NCBI RefSeq assembly: GCF_039537665.1
Contig: NZ_BAABAY010000001.1
Location: forward strand, 930,001-994,000
DNA length: 64,000 nucleotides
Source: Gaetbulibacter_A aestuarii
GTDB taxonomy: Bacteria > Bacteroidota > Bacteroidia > Flavobacteriales > Flavobacteriaceae
Direction of reading: 5' to 3'
Below are positions 1 through 8,910 of this stretch, in pieces (the first letter of the stretch is position 1; every line of letters begins with the position of its first letter). The notes under the pieces are model-generated. The model was not told where the DNA came from. It worked only from the letters and a program-made list of their open reading frames with translations, and ran no database searches. The translations under genes were made by a program, and so were the position numbers.

Positions 1-236
1 TAGTAATATATACTCGGCGCGATATTATTGAGCTTGTAATTGGCATTGGCCAGGTTAAAATACAACTCCGAGGAATGCATATTATGATCTAAAATAGTGC
101 GGTACTTATCTATAGCTTCAGCATATTTTCCTTTATTGTAAAGGTCGTTTGCTTCGTTAAAAAGTGCCGTATTATTATCTTGCGCCATCATGTGCACGCT
201 AAATAAAATGCTTATGTAGAATAAAAACTTTTTCAT
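1..236 (-). CDS. batE: BatE-like TPR protein (3' part beyond window edge)
   Basis: Only the first 78 or so codons are in the window; the gene continues past the left edge. It begins with a signal peptide (MKKFLFYISILFSVHMMAQ) followed by a tetratricopeptide-like repeat (alternating NEANDLYNKGKYAEAIDKY and YFNLANANYKLNN). The ATG lies two bases after the stop of the BatD gene, so it is translationally close-coupled and belongs to the same operon. In other Bacteroidota the last gene of this operon is BatE, a periplasmic TPR protein with a C-terminal SH3-like region; that region is not visible here, so the name rests on position and the TPR start. Confidence 0.75.
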   Translation of the reverse strand, partial: MKKFLFYISILFSVHMMAQDNNTALFNEANDLYNKGKYAEAIDKYRTILDHNMHSSELYFNLANANYKLNNIAPSIYY

Positions 237-238
237 TT

Positions 239-2011
239 CTAACGAGCTTGTTTATCGATTAAAGAAATGGTTTTCGAGGCTTTCTCATAATCTTCCTGCA
301 TGGTTACAACCGTCATCGGGGTATAACGTGCCAGATCACAACTTTCAATAATGCTCAGAAAATCTTTGATGACATCGGGTTCTACCTGACGTTCTCGGAG
401 TAATTCACTGATCTTATCCTTACTTAATTCACTGGTTTCAATATGAATTCGAGCTTTTAAATAATTGTGTACAGCTTTTTCCAAAGCAATGTAAAAGGCT
501 TCTTTTTTACCCAGAGATTTTTTAGCAGCGCTCAAATATTTTTTCGCCAGTTTATCGGCCTTTCTGATCTTATTACCACGAACATCGGCATCACGAATAG
601 CTTTGTTTCGACGTATTAAAATAGCGATCGGAATGGCAATAAAAGGTAAAAGCAATAAGATCCAGAACAAACGTGTATTGAAAAATGGTTCAGCATCGTT
701 GCTAACAAAATTAGTTTTCGTCTTAATGAATGCAAACTGATCTTTGTTCAGCATTACAGGTTGTTTCGCACCACTGTTCAAAGCATTTTGGGCTTGTGCA
801 TCGGCATTATTCAACGGTCCTTCTTTAACATCAACAACCATTTCGTCTGAAGAAAGTCTTTTATAAGTTTGAGATTTCAGATCAAAATATGAAAATGAAA
901 TACTAGGTATGGGATATTTGCCTTTGTACTGTGGAACTACCGTATAGGTATCTGAAACATTGCCGCTCATACCACCCAGATTGGTGCTGATATTTTCTTT
1001 GTGCTCGGGTTCGTAAACCTCCAGAGAGCTTGGTAATGATACTTTTGGTAATTTAAATAACTTCAGGTTTCCATTACCTTTTACTTCTACTTTAATTTGC
1101 AATGATTCACCGGCATTCAAAGTGTTCTTTGTACTGCTAACATCAAAACTGTAATCCCCTACAGCACCTGTAAAATCGGCCGGTTTTCCTTTTTCTGGTA
1201 ATGGTTTTACATCAATAGTTTTGTTTCCGGCAGCAATAGTTCGGTTTACCCGTGTGAGCAAATAATTGCCAAAAATATCCCGGCGATTGGTGGGAACTCG
1301 CAAAGCCATATCTAAAACTAAAGGCTCAATATTCAGTTTGCCTGTTTTTTGTGGGTATAACACGGTTTTTCGAAGGATCAATGAGCGATAGGTTTCGCCA
1401 TTATAGGTCTCCGTTTGTACTCTTTGATTTTGAGTGTCTATATTCTGGCTCCAAAAATCATTATAACGTGGTGAATCCTTTTCGTTCCAGGTATCTACCT
1501 GAACACGAGGGGATACATATAATTTGTAAACTACTGTAATGGCCTCGTTGAGATAAGGGTTGGTTTTGGAAACCTCGGCAACTAAATGAATATTTTCAGA
1601 AGCCACATAATTTGGATCGTTGGGATCCGAGGGTTTGTCAACAGCTGCTGTTACTGTAATTTTTTGAGGAATGGTTTTATACACCTGGCCGTCAATAGTA
1701 ATAGAGGCCTGACCAATGGTGAATGTACCACGCTTGGTTGGTGTTAAAAAATAAGTATAGGTTTTTTTAAAGGTACGTACGCCATTGATCCATGAATTAC
1801 TTACGGATTGCTGAGGACCAATAACATTAAAGTCTGAAAAGTCGGGTGGATTGAAATTGTCACCATCCTTATTCATTTCAAATTCTATGCGCAAACGCTC
1901 GTTGATACCTAGCGTTGTTTTACTCACATTGGCTTTAAACTCCACCTGACCGGAAACGATTCCGGTTGTAAACACCAAAAGGGTGATAAGTATGTGTTTA
2001 AGTTGCGTCAT
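239..2011 (-). CDS. batD: BatD family protein (oxygen-tolerance/aerotolerance operon)
   Basis: The 590-residue protein has a signal peptide (residues 1-21, cleavage before QVEFKANV), a long periplasmic part built of Ig-like beta domains (VEFKANVSKTTLGINERLRI and a second one around residues 275-400), one membrane helix near residues 447-467 (LFWILLLLPFIAIPIAILI) and a charged helical cytoplasmic tail. This is the layout of the BatD family (PF13584), anchored in the inner membrane beside the VWA proteins BatA and BatB. It follows batC by about 34 bases and ends two bases before batE. The exact biochemical role of Bat proteins is unknown; MoxR/VWA partners suggest assembly or maturation of an envelope complex. 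Confidence 0.88.
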   Translation of the reverse strand: MTQLKHILITLLVFTTGIVSGQVEFKANVSKTTLGINERLRIEFEMNKDGDNFNPPDFSDFNVIGPQQSVSNSWINGVRTFKKTYTYFLTPTKRGTFTIGQASITIDGQVYKTIPQKITVTAAVDKPSDPNDPNYVASENIHLVAEVSKTNPYLNEAITVVYKLYVSPRVQVDTWNEKDSPRYNDFWSQNIDTQNQRVQTETYNGETYRSLILRKTVLYPQKTGKLNIEPLVLDMALRVPTNRRDIFGNYLLTRVNRTIAAGNKTIDVKPLPEKGKPADFTGAVGDYSFDVSSTKNTLNAGESLQIKVEVKGNGNLKLFKLPKVSLPSSLEVYEPEHKENISTNLGGMSGNVSDTYTVVPQYKGKYPIPSISFSYFDLKSQTYKRLSSDEMVVDVKEGPLNNADAQAQNALNSGAKQPVMLNKDQFAFIKTKTNFVSNDAEPFFNTRLFWILLLLPFIAIPIAILIRRNKAIRDADVRGNKIRKADKLAKKYLSAAKKSLGKKEAFYIALEKAVHNYLKARIHIETSELSKDKISELLRERQVEPDVIKDFLSIIESCDLARYTPMTVVTMQEDYEKASKTISLIDKQAR

Positions 2012-2045
2012 TTCTTTGGTTAAAACAAAACTGGAAAATAAATTT

Positions 2046-2918
2046 CTACCAGTCTTTATCTGTTTTTACTTTAATACCTTTTTGTTTCTCAGCATTTATT
2101 TTTTTCTGAACTTTTTGCTCCTGATTGTTCATGGCTTCCAGGAGGTTCTTAATTTGCTGAGGTGATAATTGACCTTGTCTGGGTTTAGGAGGTTGCTGAT
2201 TTTTTTGATCTTGTTGGTCACCTTTTCCCTGGTCTTTTTTATCGTCCTTAGGCTTACCCTGATCGTCCTTTTTGTCTTTTCCCTGGTCTTTATTATCCTT
2301 ATTTTTTTGATCTTTATCTTGATCTTTCTTGTCTTTGTTCTGGTCGTTTTTATTCTGCTGGTCCTTGTCTTTATTTTGATCTTTTTTGTCTTTGTCCTGA
2401 TCCTTTTTATCCTTGTTCTTATCGTTTTTATTTTGCTGCTCCTGTTTCTTCGCACAGTCTTGAGCTAAAACCAGATTGTAACGTGTTTCATCATCGGAAG
2501 GATCATTTCGTAAAGCATCTTTATAAGCGGAAACGGCTTCTTTACATTTTTTATTTTTCATTAAAATGTTCCCGATATTGTGGTAGGCCATATGCTTTTG
2601 CGCCTTGGTTTGTGCATGTTTCAGGACTTCCTGTTGTCTTAACAGGGCTTCATCATATAATCCATTTTTGTAATATGAATTTCCCAGATTGTATAAACCT
2701 GCTATATTATCGGATTGTTCCGAAATGGCTTTACGATATTCCATTTCAGCTTTAGTGAATTTATCATTACTCAAAAGTGTGTTACCTTCATAAACCATTT
2801 GCTGGGCTTTTTTCTGAGCCTTGATGTCGGCTTTGGTAACTTCTGCTTTTGGGGCCTCTTGAGCTAGGGCATGCAATCCAAAACTTAGTAATATGAAAAA
2901 TAAACTGTAACGCATCAT
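2046..2918 (-). CDS. batC: BatC-like TPR protein with Lys/Asp-rich tail
   Basis: I start it at the internal tandem ATG (MMRYSLFFILLSFGLHALAQ) because this gives a clean signal peptide; an upstream in-frame ATG would add 24 residues that break it. After the signal come three or so TPR repeats (YEGNTLLSNDKFTKAEMEYR, GLYNLGNSYYKNGLYDEALL, AYHNIGNILMKNKKCKEAVS), then about 85 residues made almost only of K, D, Q and N, and a conserved-looking end (LSPQQIKNLLEAMNNQEQKV ... KTDKDW). The tail makes the DNA low in complexity and creates long meaningless reading frames on other frames. Position between batB and batD fits the TPR component of the Bat operon, presumably periplasmic. Confidence 0.85.
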   Translation of the reverse strand: MMRYSLFFILLSFGLHALAQEAPKAEVTKADIKAQKKAQQMVYEGNTLLSNDKFTKAEMEYRKAISEQSDNIAGLYNLGNSYYKNGLYDEALLRQQEVLKHAQTKAQKHMAYHNIGNILMKNKKCKEAVSAYKDALRNDPSDDETRYNLVLAQDCAKKQEQQNKNDKNKDKKDQDKDKKDQNKDKDQQNKNDQNKDKKDQDKDQKNKDNKDQGKDKKDDQGKPKDDKKDQGKGDQQDQKNQQPPKPRQGQLSPQQIKNLLEAMNNQEQKVQKKINAEKQKGIKVKTDKDW

Positions 2919-3020
2919 AGTGGAACGGGTTACTCGAATATAGAAAACATCAAATGAAATTATCGTTAAAAATTTTATAAAATATCCCATAATAGCAAGG
3001 CTTTAAGTCGAATAGGCTCC

Positions 3021-4055
3021 TTAATTCTCATTAAACAAATTTAATTTTTTCAGCCAGGCTGTTTTGCGTTCTAAAAACAAAATATCTAACAGCAAAAAGA
3101 ATATAGCAAAACCAATAAACCATTGGAACTGATCTTTGAAATCGGCAAATTGCTTCGATTCAAATTCTGTTTTATCCATTTTATTCAAAACATCTTTTAT
3201 TTGATCCACCACATTTGTGGTACTTTTCCCGTTGATGTAAACGCCTTGTCCTTGTTGCGCAATGCCTTCCAAGGTTTCTTCATTTAAATGCGTAATTACT
3301 GTTTCACCGTTGCTGTCTTTTTTATAATTCAAAACAACGCCATTACTTTTTATTGGAATCGGACCTCCTTTTTTTGTTCCCACACCAATGGTGAAAATGC
3401 GAATACCATCCTCCTGATGTGCCTGTTTTGCCATATCAACAGCTTCCTGGCTGTGATCTTCTCCATCAGAAATAATGATAAGTACCTTGTTGGTCTGACT
3501 CTCATCATCAAAGTAGGTTGATGCCAGTTTAATAGCTTCATTGATCGCCGTTCCTTGTGAGGACAACATATCAGTATTCATGTTGTTCAGGAACATTTTT
3601 GCCGAAGCATAATCCGTGGTTATCGGTAACTGAGGAAATGCTTTTCCGGCGTAGGCAATAATTCCAACGCGGTCGCTTGCCAAATTGTTGATGATCTGAG
3701 TTACTAATTGTTTTGATTTCTCTAAACGATTTGGAGCTACGTCTTCAGCCAGCATACTTTTAGAAACGTCTACAGCAAATACAATATCCACGCCTTCCCG
3801 TTTCACGGTTTCAAGTTTGGTTCCTATTTTAGGATTTACCAGAGCGATACTCAAACAAGCAAAGGCCAGACAAAGTAAAATGATCTTTGCAACCGATTTA
3901 AAAAAGGATTTATTCGGGCTTAAACGATTCAATAAGGCTTTATCCGCAAAATTTTTCTGAGCTCTTATTTTCCACAATTGAAGCACAAAGAAAATCAGCA
4001 GGATCACCGGAATAATCCCTAACGTCCAAAACCATATTTTTTCATCTAACTGCAT
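3021..4055 (-). CDS. batB: BatB: membrane VWA-domain protein
   Basis: This 344-residue protein has two N-terminal membrane helices (about 9-28 and 55-75), a von Willebrand factor A domain (about 85-285) and a final membrane helix (FQWFIGFAIFFLLLDILFL). The metal-ion-dependent adhesion site is intact: DVSKS at residues 96-100, and ISDGEDHS further on supplies the later MIDAS aspartate. VWA proteins of this type pair with a MoxR ATPase, here encoded at the head of the operon. It lies 25 bases after the paralogous batA; the two share the DVS-S-MLA-D segment, so they are probably an old duplication. Confidence 0.9.
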   Translation of the reverse strand: MQLDEKIWFWTLGIIPVILLIFFVLQLWKIRAQKNFADKALLNRLSPNKSFFKSVAKIILLCLAFACLSIALVNPKIGTKLETVKREGVDIVFAVDVSKSMLAEDVAPNRLEKSKQLVTQIINNLASDRVGIIAYAGKAFPQLPITTDYASAKMFLNNMNTDMLSSQGTAINEAIKLASTYFDDESQTNKVLIIISDGEDHSQEAVDMAKQAHQEDGIRIFTIGVGTKKGGPIPIKSNGVVLNYKKDSNGETVITHLNEETLEGIAQQGQGVYINGKSTTNVVDQIKDVLNKMDKTEFESKQFADFKDQFQWFIGFAIFFLLLDILFLERKTAWLKKLNLFNEN

Positions 4056-4080
4056 GACTTAATTTCTTTTTCCTGACTTT

Positions 4081-5088
4081 TTAAACGAAACTTCTAAAAA
4101 TGGTGTTTCGCAATAAAAACTCTAATAGTAATAACAAACCGGCAACAATAACCAGCGGTCGGAATAATTCATCGTAGTTTGAATATTTAAATTCTTCTAC
4201 TTTGGTTTTCTCCAGCTTATTTATTTCGTTATATATTTCTTCTAATTTTTGATTATTGGTAGCTCTAAAATAACGTCCGCCTGTTGTGTTGGCGATATCT
4301 TTCAGCAGTGCTTCATCAATTTCAACTTTAACACGGCCATATTGAAACTGTCCCGTGCGGCTATCAATGGCAACCGGCGAAAGAGCCATACCGTTGGTAC
4401 CAATTCCAATCGTATAAACTTTAATACCGTATTCCTGAGCGAGTTCACTAGCAATTTTAGGATCGATAAAACCGGAGTTATTAACGCCATCGGTTAATAG
4501 AATGATTACTTTACTTTTAGCTTTGCTGTCCTTTAATCGGTTTACAGCAGTGGCTAAACCCATACCAATGGCGGTACCACCTTCAATAATGGTGTTGTAT
4601 TTAATATCGTCTAAGGATCGAAGCACAATAGCCTTATCGCTGGTAATTGGGGTTTTGGTGTAAGCTTCTCCGGCGTATTCCACCAAACCGATACGGTCAT
4701 TAGGACGCCCCTTGATGAATTCTGACGCCACTTTTTTCAAAGCTTCTAATCGATTTGGCAATAAATCCTTTGCCAGCATACTGGCAGAAACGTCGATGGC
4801 CATAACAATATCAATACCACGCGTTGTTTTGGTTTTTGTCGATACATCAACAGTTTGAGGTCTGGTTAAAGCAACAATAAGTAATCCAAGTGCTAACAAT
4901 CTTAAAATAAACAGACCATGCTTTAATTTTGGTAATGATGAACGGGTAACTTTAAAGCCTTTTAAACTGGAAACCTTAAGCTCAGCAGTTTGCTTTTTCT
5001 TTTTTAAAACGTACCACAGCATAGCCAGTGGTAAGACCAAAAGCAACCAGAAAAACTCGGGATTATGAAATTCTAAATTTCCAAACAT
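4081..5088 (-). CDS. batA: BatA: membrane VWA-domain protein
   Basis: The protein has 335 residues: N-terminal helices (FFWLLLVLPLAMLWYVL and LFILRLLALGLLIVAL), a VWA domain with the MIDAS motif DVSAS at residues 99-103 and LLTDGVNNSG later, and a C-terminal helix (LVIVAGLLLLLEFLL). Its ATG overlaps the TGA of the preceding gene (ATGA arrangement), implying coupled translation. BatA and BatB are the two VWA partners of MoxR in Bacteroidota Bat operons. Assignment to family is firm; the molecular target of the complex is not known. Confidence 0.9.
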   Translation of the reverse strand: MFGNLEFHNPEFFWLLLVLPLAMLWYVLKKKKQTAELKVSSLKGFKVTRSSLPKLKHGLFILRLLALGLLIVALTRPQTVDVSTKTKTTRGIDIVMAIDVSASMLAKDLLPNRLEALKKVASEFIKGRPNDRIGLVEYAGEAYTKTPITSDKAIVLRSLDDIKYNTIIEGGTAIGMGLATAVNRLKDSKAKSKVIILLTDGVNNSGFIDPKIASELAQEYGIKVYTIGIGTNGMALSPVAIDSRTGQFQYGRVKVEIDEALLKDIANTTGGRYFRATNNQKLEEIYNEINKLEKTKVEEFKYSNYDELFRPLVIVAGLLLLLEFLLRNTIFRSFV

Positions 5089-6755
5089 CAGTCTTTTGCT
5101 TTAACAAGTTCAACAGAGCTCATAACGCGCTGAGCAATTTCATCCAAATAGGAATCATCTTTTTTCCAGGTGATCAAAATTTGTTGGATCACCCGGTTCT
5201 CGCTGGTAAAGGTGAGAAGGGCATATTTACCTGCCATATGGCTATCACTTTTACCCATGGGAATTTCCAGTGAACCATAAGTTTTTAAACCCTCAGCACC
5301 ATTAGGCGTAGCAAATTTTTCTCTTTTTGTAATTATATTTTGAGCACCTCTGCTTTCCAGGCTTTTTAGCGTGCCATCTATTACTTGATTAAGATTTAAA
5401 CTGTCTTGTGGCTGCGTAAGCACTGCGTTTGAGAGCATGATACTTATACGGCCGGGATTTTCATAACCAAAAGTATTTACCTTCATTTTGCCTTGATAGG
5501 CTTTTGGTATTTGGGCTTGCTCTCGACCCAAAACCTTTGGTGTACTGATCGTAATTGGTGGCGCACCGTACTGGCTGGTTACCCATTGCTCTTCTAAAAG
5601 TTCCTTGCTTTCATGACCTATAATGGTATCCTTCACATAAACAAAACCGTATTTTAAAGAAAAACCTACGTAGGTGGCAATAAGTACAAACAGGGTAGCA
5701 GCAACTGTAAGGATGATTTTTTTGCGTCTCTTTTTACGCTCTAATGCTTTGCGATACTGTTCATCCAACAATTTTTCTTCTTCTGTTGGTTCAGGTAAGG
5801 CTTCTTTAACATGATCGATCTCTGCATCAATGGTATTCCGATCCAGTTTTGCCAATTCTATATCCGGAGCCGATTTTGCAAACTTTACAAGGTCGGCGCG
5901 TCGTAAGATCCTTTCCAGATTTTCAATGTCTTCATTACTGATTCCAAACTGATTGCCATCTCTGAGAAGATTCAACCGATCTATAAGTTCGCCGGTAGTA
6001 CTTTCCAAAGCACGGTCGTAAACTTTTTCGTCTAAATATTTTCTAATAATGAAGGTAAGTTCGGAGTAATAATCTTTCAAGTTCTGCTGTTCCAAATACG
6101 GACTTTCGTCCAGTTTTTTCAATGCTAATTTGGCACGATCATACGGAGGTAAAAGTGCAATTTCATCCTCTGTAAGCGGTTTTTTCCGCCAGATGAACCA
6201 ATACATTAAAAAGGCAGCAAGCGCTAAAATTGCTAAAATGATCAAGGCGTATTTCCACCATTGGCTTGGTGCTTTTTCCACCTGGATAATGGGTTTTATA
6301 TCGTACAAACCTTGTTTGGTAGTGTCTACTGCGATAGTATTTACAACGACCTGAAGAGAATCTGTGTAAAAGGTCTGATCCCCAATGAGCACTTTTTGTC
6401 TTGGGATGGTATAATGTCCGGAATCAAATTGAGTTAAACCGTATTTTTTTATAAGTCGGTATTCGTCGTTACTTTTTAAGGTGTCTACCGGATAGGAATT
6501 GATCATTTCCAACGGAGCAAATTCTTTGCCTGCCGGAAACACCACCAATCTGGTACTATCGGTTTTCACCGAAATATTGTAGCTGATCTGCTGACCGATT
6601 TTTACCGTTGTAGAATCTACAGCAGCGGCTACTTGAGCTTGAGCTTTTCCAAAAAAGCTGAAGTATATTAAAAGAGACAACACGATTTTCCAGGGCAAAT
6701 CCTTACCAAAAAGCCTTGGCTTCAAATTACTATTAAATCCTTTCAAATACTCCAT
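5088..6755 (-). CDS. Bat-operon protein with two membrane segments (BatD-like periplasmic half)
   Basis: This is the least defined member of the operon. The 555 residues show a signal or anchor sequence (WKIVLSLLIYFSFFGKAQAQ, residues 22-41), an Ig-like periplasmic region reminiscent of BatD (VDSTTVKIGQQISYNISV), a membrane helix near 168-190, a charged helical cytoplasmic domain (LALKKLDESPYLEQQNLKDY, often met in DUF4381-type proteins), a second helix near 345-365, and a C-terminal globular domain of about 190 residues (QIPKAYQGKMKVNTFGYENP). It lies between the DUF58 gene (10-base gap) and batA (overlap). I infer a structural or adaptor part of the MoxR-Bat membrane complex; no enzyme motif is visible. 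Confidence 0.7.
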   Translation of the reverse strand: MEYLKGFNSNLKPRLFGKDLPWKIVLSLLIYFSFFGKAQAQVAAAVDSTTVKIGQQISYNISVKTDSTRLVVFPAGKEFAPLEMINSYPVDTLKSNDEYRLIKKYGLTQFDSGHYTIPRQKVLIGDQTFYTDSLQVVVNTIAVDTTKQGLYDIKPIIQVEKAPSQWWKYALIILAILALAAFLMYWFIWRKKPLTEDEIALLPPYDRAKLALKKLDESPYLEQQNLKDYYSELTFIIRKYLDEKVYDRALESTTGELIDRLNLLRDGNQFGISNEDIENLERILRRADLVKFAKSAPDIELAKLDRNTIDAEIDHVKEALPEPTEEEKLLDEQYRKALERKKRRKKIILTVAATLFVLIATYVGFSLKYGFVYVKDTIIGHESKELLEEQWVTSQYGAPPITISTPKVLGREQAQIPKAYQGKMKVNTFGYENPGRISIMLSNAVLTQPQDSLNLNQVIDGTLKSLESRGAQNIITKREKFATPNGAEGLKTYGSLEIPMGKSDSHMAGKYALLTFTSENRVIQQILITWKKDDSYLDEIAQRVMSSVELVKAKD

Positions 6756-6765
6756 TTTTATATAC

Positions 6766-7632
6766 TTAAGCCCGTTTTTTAAAATAGCCTAATAATTTTT
6801 TTACATAGCTTTCGTCTACACGGCAATCTATGGTTCCTGCTCCCGATTTGGCAAAACTCTCTTTGTAATAGGCCACTTTGTCCCGATAAAATTTTTCATA
6901 ATTTCTACGAACGCTTTTAGAGCTGGTATTGATCAATAGCGATTCGCCGGTTTCTTCATCTTGCATTTGTACCATCCCAATGTTGGGGATGCTTTCTTCA
7001 CGTTTATCGTATACCCGAATTCCGGTAACGTCGTGTTTTTTGGCCACGATCTTCATGGTATGATCATAATCTTCAGAAATGAAATCCGAAAGAATAAATA
7101 CGATCGCTTTTTTCTTCATGACGTTTTGCATGAATTTTAGAGCTTCTACAATATCGGTCTGTTTGCTTTCAGGTTCAAATTCCAGGAGTTCACGAATAAT
7201 TCGAAGCACGTGAGAGCGCCCTTTTTTAGGCGGAATGTACAATTCGATCTTATCAGAAAATAAAATCAAACCAATTTTATCATTGTTCTGTGTTGCTGAA
7301 AAAGCCAGGGTTGCGGCAATTTCAGTAATCACATCATTTTTAAATTGTTGCTCTGTACCAAAAAGTTCAGAACCCGAAACATCTACCATGAGCATCATGG
7401 TGAGTTCGCGTTCTTCTTCAAATACTTTAACAAAGGGCTCGTTATAGCGTGCGGTAACGTTCCAGTCGATATTCCGAACATCATCACCAAATACATAACT
7501 TCGAACTTCACTAAAGGTCATACCACGTCCTTTGAAGGTGGAGTGATACTCACCTCCAAAGATATGATCAGACAATCGCCGTGTCTTGATCTCTATTTTA
7601 CGTACTTTCTTAAGTAATTCTTTAGTATCCAT
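6766..7632 (-). CDS. DUF58 domain-containing protein
   Basis: The hallmark of DUF58 is clear: RNIDWNVTAR at residues 53-62 followed by PFVKVFEEERELTMMLMVDVS. The part after that is a VWA-like fold with DVSGS in the MIDAS position. Length (288 residues) is usual for Bacteroidota, with no membrane helix, so the protein is probably cytoplasmic. DUF58 proteins are almost always encoded next to MoxR, as here, and are thought to act as its adaptor or substrate. An 84-base gap containing a small palindromic repeat separates it from moxR. Confidence 0.92.
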   Translation of the reverse strand: MDTKELLKKVRKIEIKTRRLSDHIFGGEYHSTFKGRGMTFSEVRSYVFGDDVRNIDWNVTARYNEPFVKVFEEERELTMMLMVDVSGSELFGTEQQFKNDVITEIAATLAFSATQNNDKIGLILFSDKIELYIPPKKGRSHVLRIIRELLEFEPESKQTDIVEALKFMQNVMKKKAIVFILSDFISEDYDHTMKIVAKKHDVTGIRVYDKREESIPNIGMVQMQDEETGESLLINTSSKSVRRNYEKFYRDKVAYYKESFAKSGAGTIDCRVDESYVKKLLGYFKKRA

Positions 7633-7641
7633 TTTAGTCCT

Positions 7642-7714
7642 TTGTCATACCGCTTTACGCGCCTTCTTTCAAATTAACAGAATGCAATGAGGGTTCCCGA
7701 TGAGGGAATGACAA
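7642..7714. repeat. short palindromic intergenic repeat
   Basis: The gap between moxR and the DUF58 gene begins with TTGTCAT and ends with its exact inverse ATGACAA, with further partly matching bases inside (ACC/GGGA). The same TGTCAT...ATGACA boundary is seen in the two longer repeats near 30955 and 31283, so it is probably a degenerate member of a dispersed palindromic family. It lies inside an operon, so it would be transcribed and could fold between the two coding regions. Confidence 0.55.
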
Positions 7715-7716
7715 TT

Positions 7717-8718
7717 TTATGGTACTTCAATTTCGTTTACGATCTTGTTGATGAGGTCTACTGAAGTTACATTTTCGGCTTCCGCCTCATAGGTAATTCC
7801 TATTCTATGTCTTAGAACATCATGAACAACAGCGCGAACATCTTCCGGGATCACATAACCACGACGTTTAATAAAGGCGTAACATTTAGCGGCAGTCGCT
7901 AAGTTGATACTACCACGTGGTGAAGCTCCGAAAGAGATTAACGGTTTAATGTCGGCAAGTTTATATTTTTCAGGATAGCGTGTCGCGAAGATGATATCCA
8001 AAATGTATTTTTCAATTTTTTCATCCATGTATACTTCACGAACTGCTTCTTGTGCTTTCAAGATCTGTTCCAGAGAAACCACCGGATTCACTTTTTCCCA
8101 GGCGCCTTTCATATTGGCACGCATGATCAATTGCTCTTCGTTGATCTTTGGATAATCAATAACCGTTTTCAACATAAAACGGTCTACCTGAGCTTCCGGT
8201 AACGGATAAGTTCCTTCCTGTTCTACCGGGTTTTGTGTTGCCATTACTAAAAAAGGTTTGTCTAAAGGAAAGGTGTCATCACCAATGGTGACTTGTTTTT
8301 CCTGCATGGCCTCAAGCAATGCTGATTGTACTTTGGCCGGAGCTCTGTTTATCTCATCAGCTAAAACGAAGTTCGCGAAGATTGGTCCTTTTTTAATTGA
8401 AAAATCATTCACCTTCATATTGTAAATCAAGGTTCCTGTTACATCGGCAGGTAACAGATCCGGGGTAAACTGAATCCTGCTGAAGCTACCATGTACCGCT
8501 CTCGAGAGGGTATTAATAGCCAGTGTTTTTGCCAATCCGGGAACACCTTCCAATAATATATGACCCTGACCGAGCAAACCTATAAGCAGCCGCTCTATCA
8601 TATCTTTTTGTCCAACAATAACCTTATTCATCTCCAGCATCAGCAGATCAACAAAAGCACTTTCTTTTTCAATTTTTTCGTTGATTGTCTTGATATCAAT
8701 TGTACTTGTATCTTCCAT
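7717..8718 (-). CDS. moxR: MoxR family AAA+ ATPase
   Basis: The 333-residue protein carries Walker A (GVPGLAKT, residues 58-65), Walker B (NFVLADE, about 115-121), the MoxR-typical EINRAPAKVQSALLEAMQE helix, sensor 1 (ATQNPVEQEGTYPLPEAQ) and the arginine-rich lid region with FGASPRGSINLATAAK. It is the first gene of the eight-gene Bat operon. MoxR ATPases act as chaperone-like machines working with VWA proteins, of which three (DUF58, BatA, BatB) follow. I could not find a full TAnnTTTG promoter in the 190 bases upstream. Confidence 0.95.
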   Translation of the reverse strand: MEDTSTIDIKTINEKIEKESAFVDLLMLEMNKVIVGQKDMIERLLIGLLGQGHILLEGVPGLAKTLAINTLSRAVHGSFSRIQFTPDLLPADVTGTLIYNMKVNDFSIKKGPIFANFVLADEINRAPAKVQSALLEAMQEKQVTIGDDTFPLDKPFLVMATQNPVEQEGTYPLPEAQVDRFMLKTVIDYPKINEEQLIMRANMKGAWEKVNPVVSLEQILKAQEAVREVYMDEKIEKYILDIIFATRYPEKYKLADIKPLISFGASPRGSINLATAAKCYAFIKRRGYVIPEDVRAVVHDVLRHRIGITYEAEAENVTSVDLINKIVNEIEVP

Positions 8719-8849
8719 TCTGTTTTGTTTTTAATAATAGCAGTGGGTGTTGCCCTCTAAAAGGCAGTGCAAATTGTTAAAATTTTTCTTTAATAGCTGT
8801 TAACAATTGGTTAAAATATAGCGTTTTACCGCGTTAATATTACCTTAAT

Positions 8850-8882
8850 AAAAAAAGAGCAAGACCATAATGGCCTTGCTCT
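8850..8882 (-). terminator. intrinsic terminator of the DUF4382 lipoprotein gene
   Basis: AGAGCAAG (8856-8863) pairs with CTTGCTCT (8875-8882) around an 11-base loop. Read on the minus strand the hairpin is followed by a run of seven T, as expected for a rho-independent terminator about 30 bases after the stop codon of the gene on the right. Confidence 0.85.
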
Positions 8883-8910
8883 TAAGTATTTTGTAACTGT
8901 TGACTATGAA

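Noticed and set aside
2129..2468. Long open frames on both strands rich in Lys/Ile or Leu/Phe/Val
   Set aside because: They are by-products of the low-complexity Lys/Asp tract of batC; no start context, no family resemblance, and the batC frame is clearly coding.
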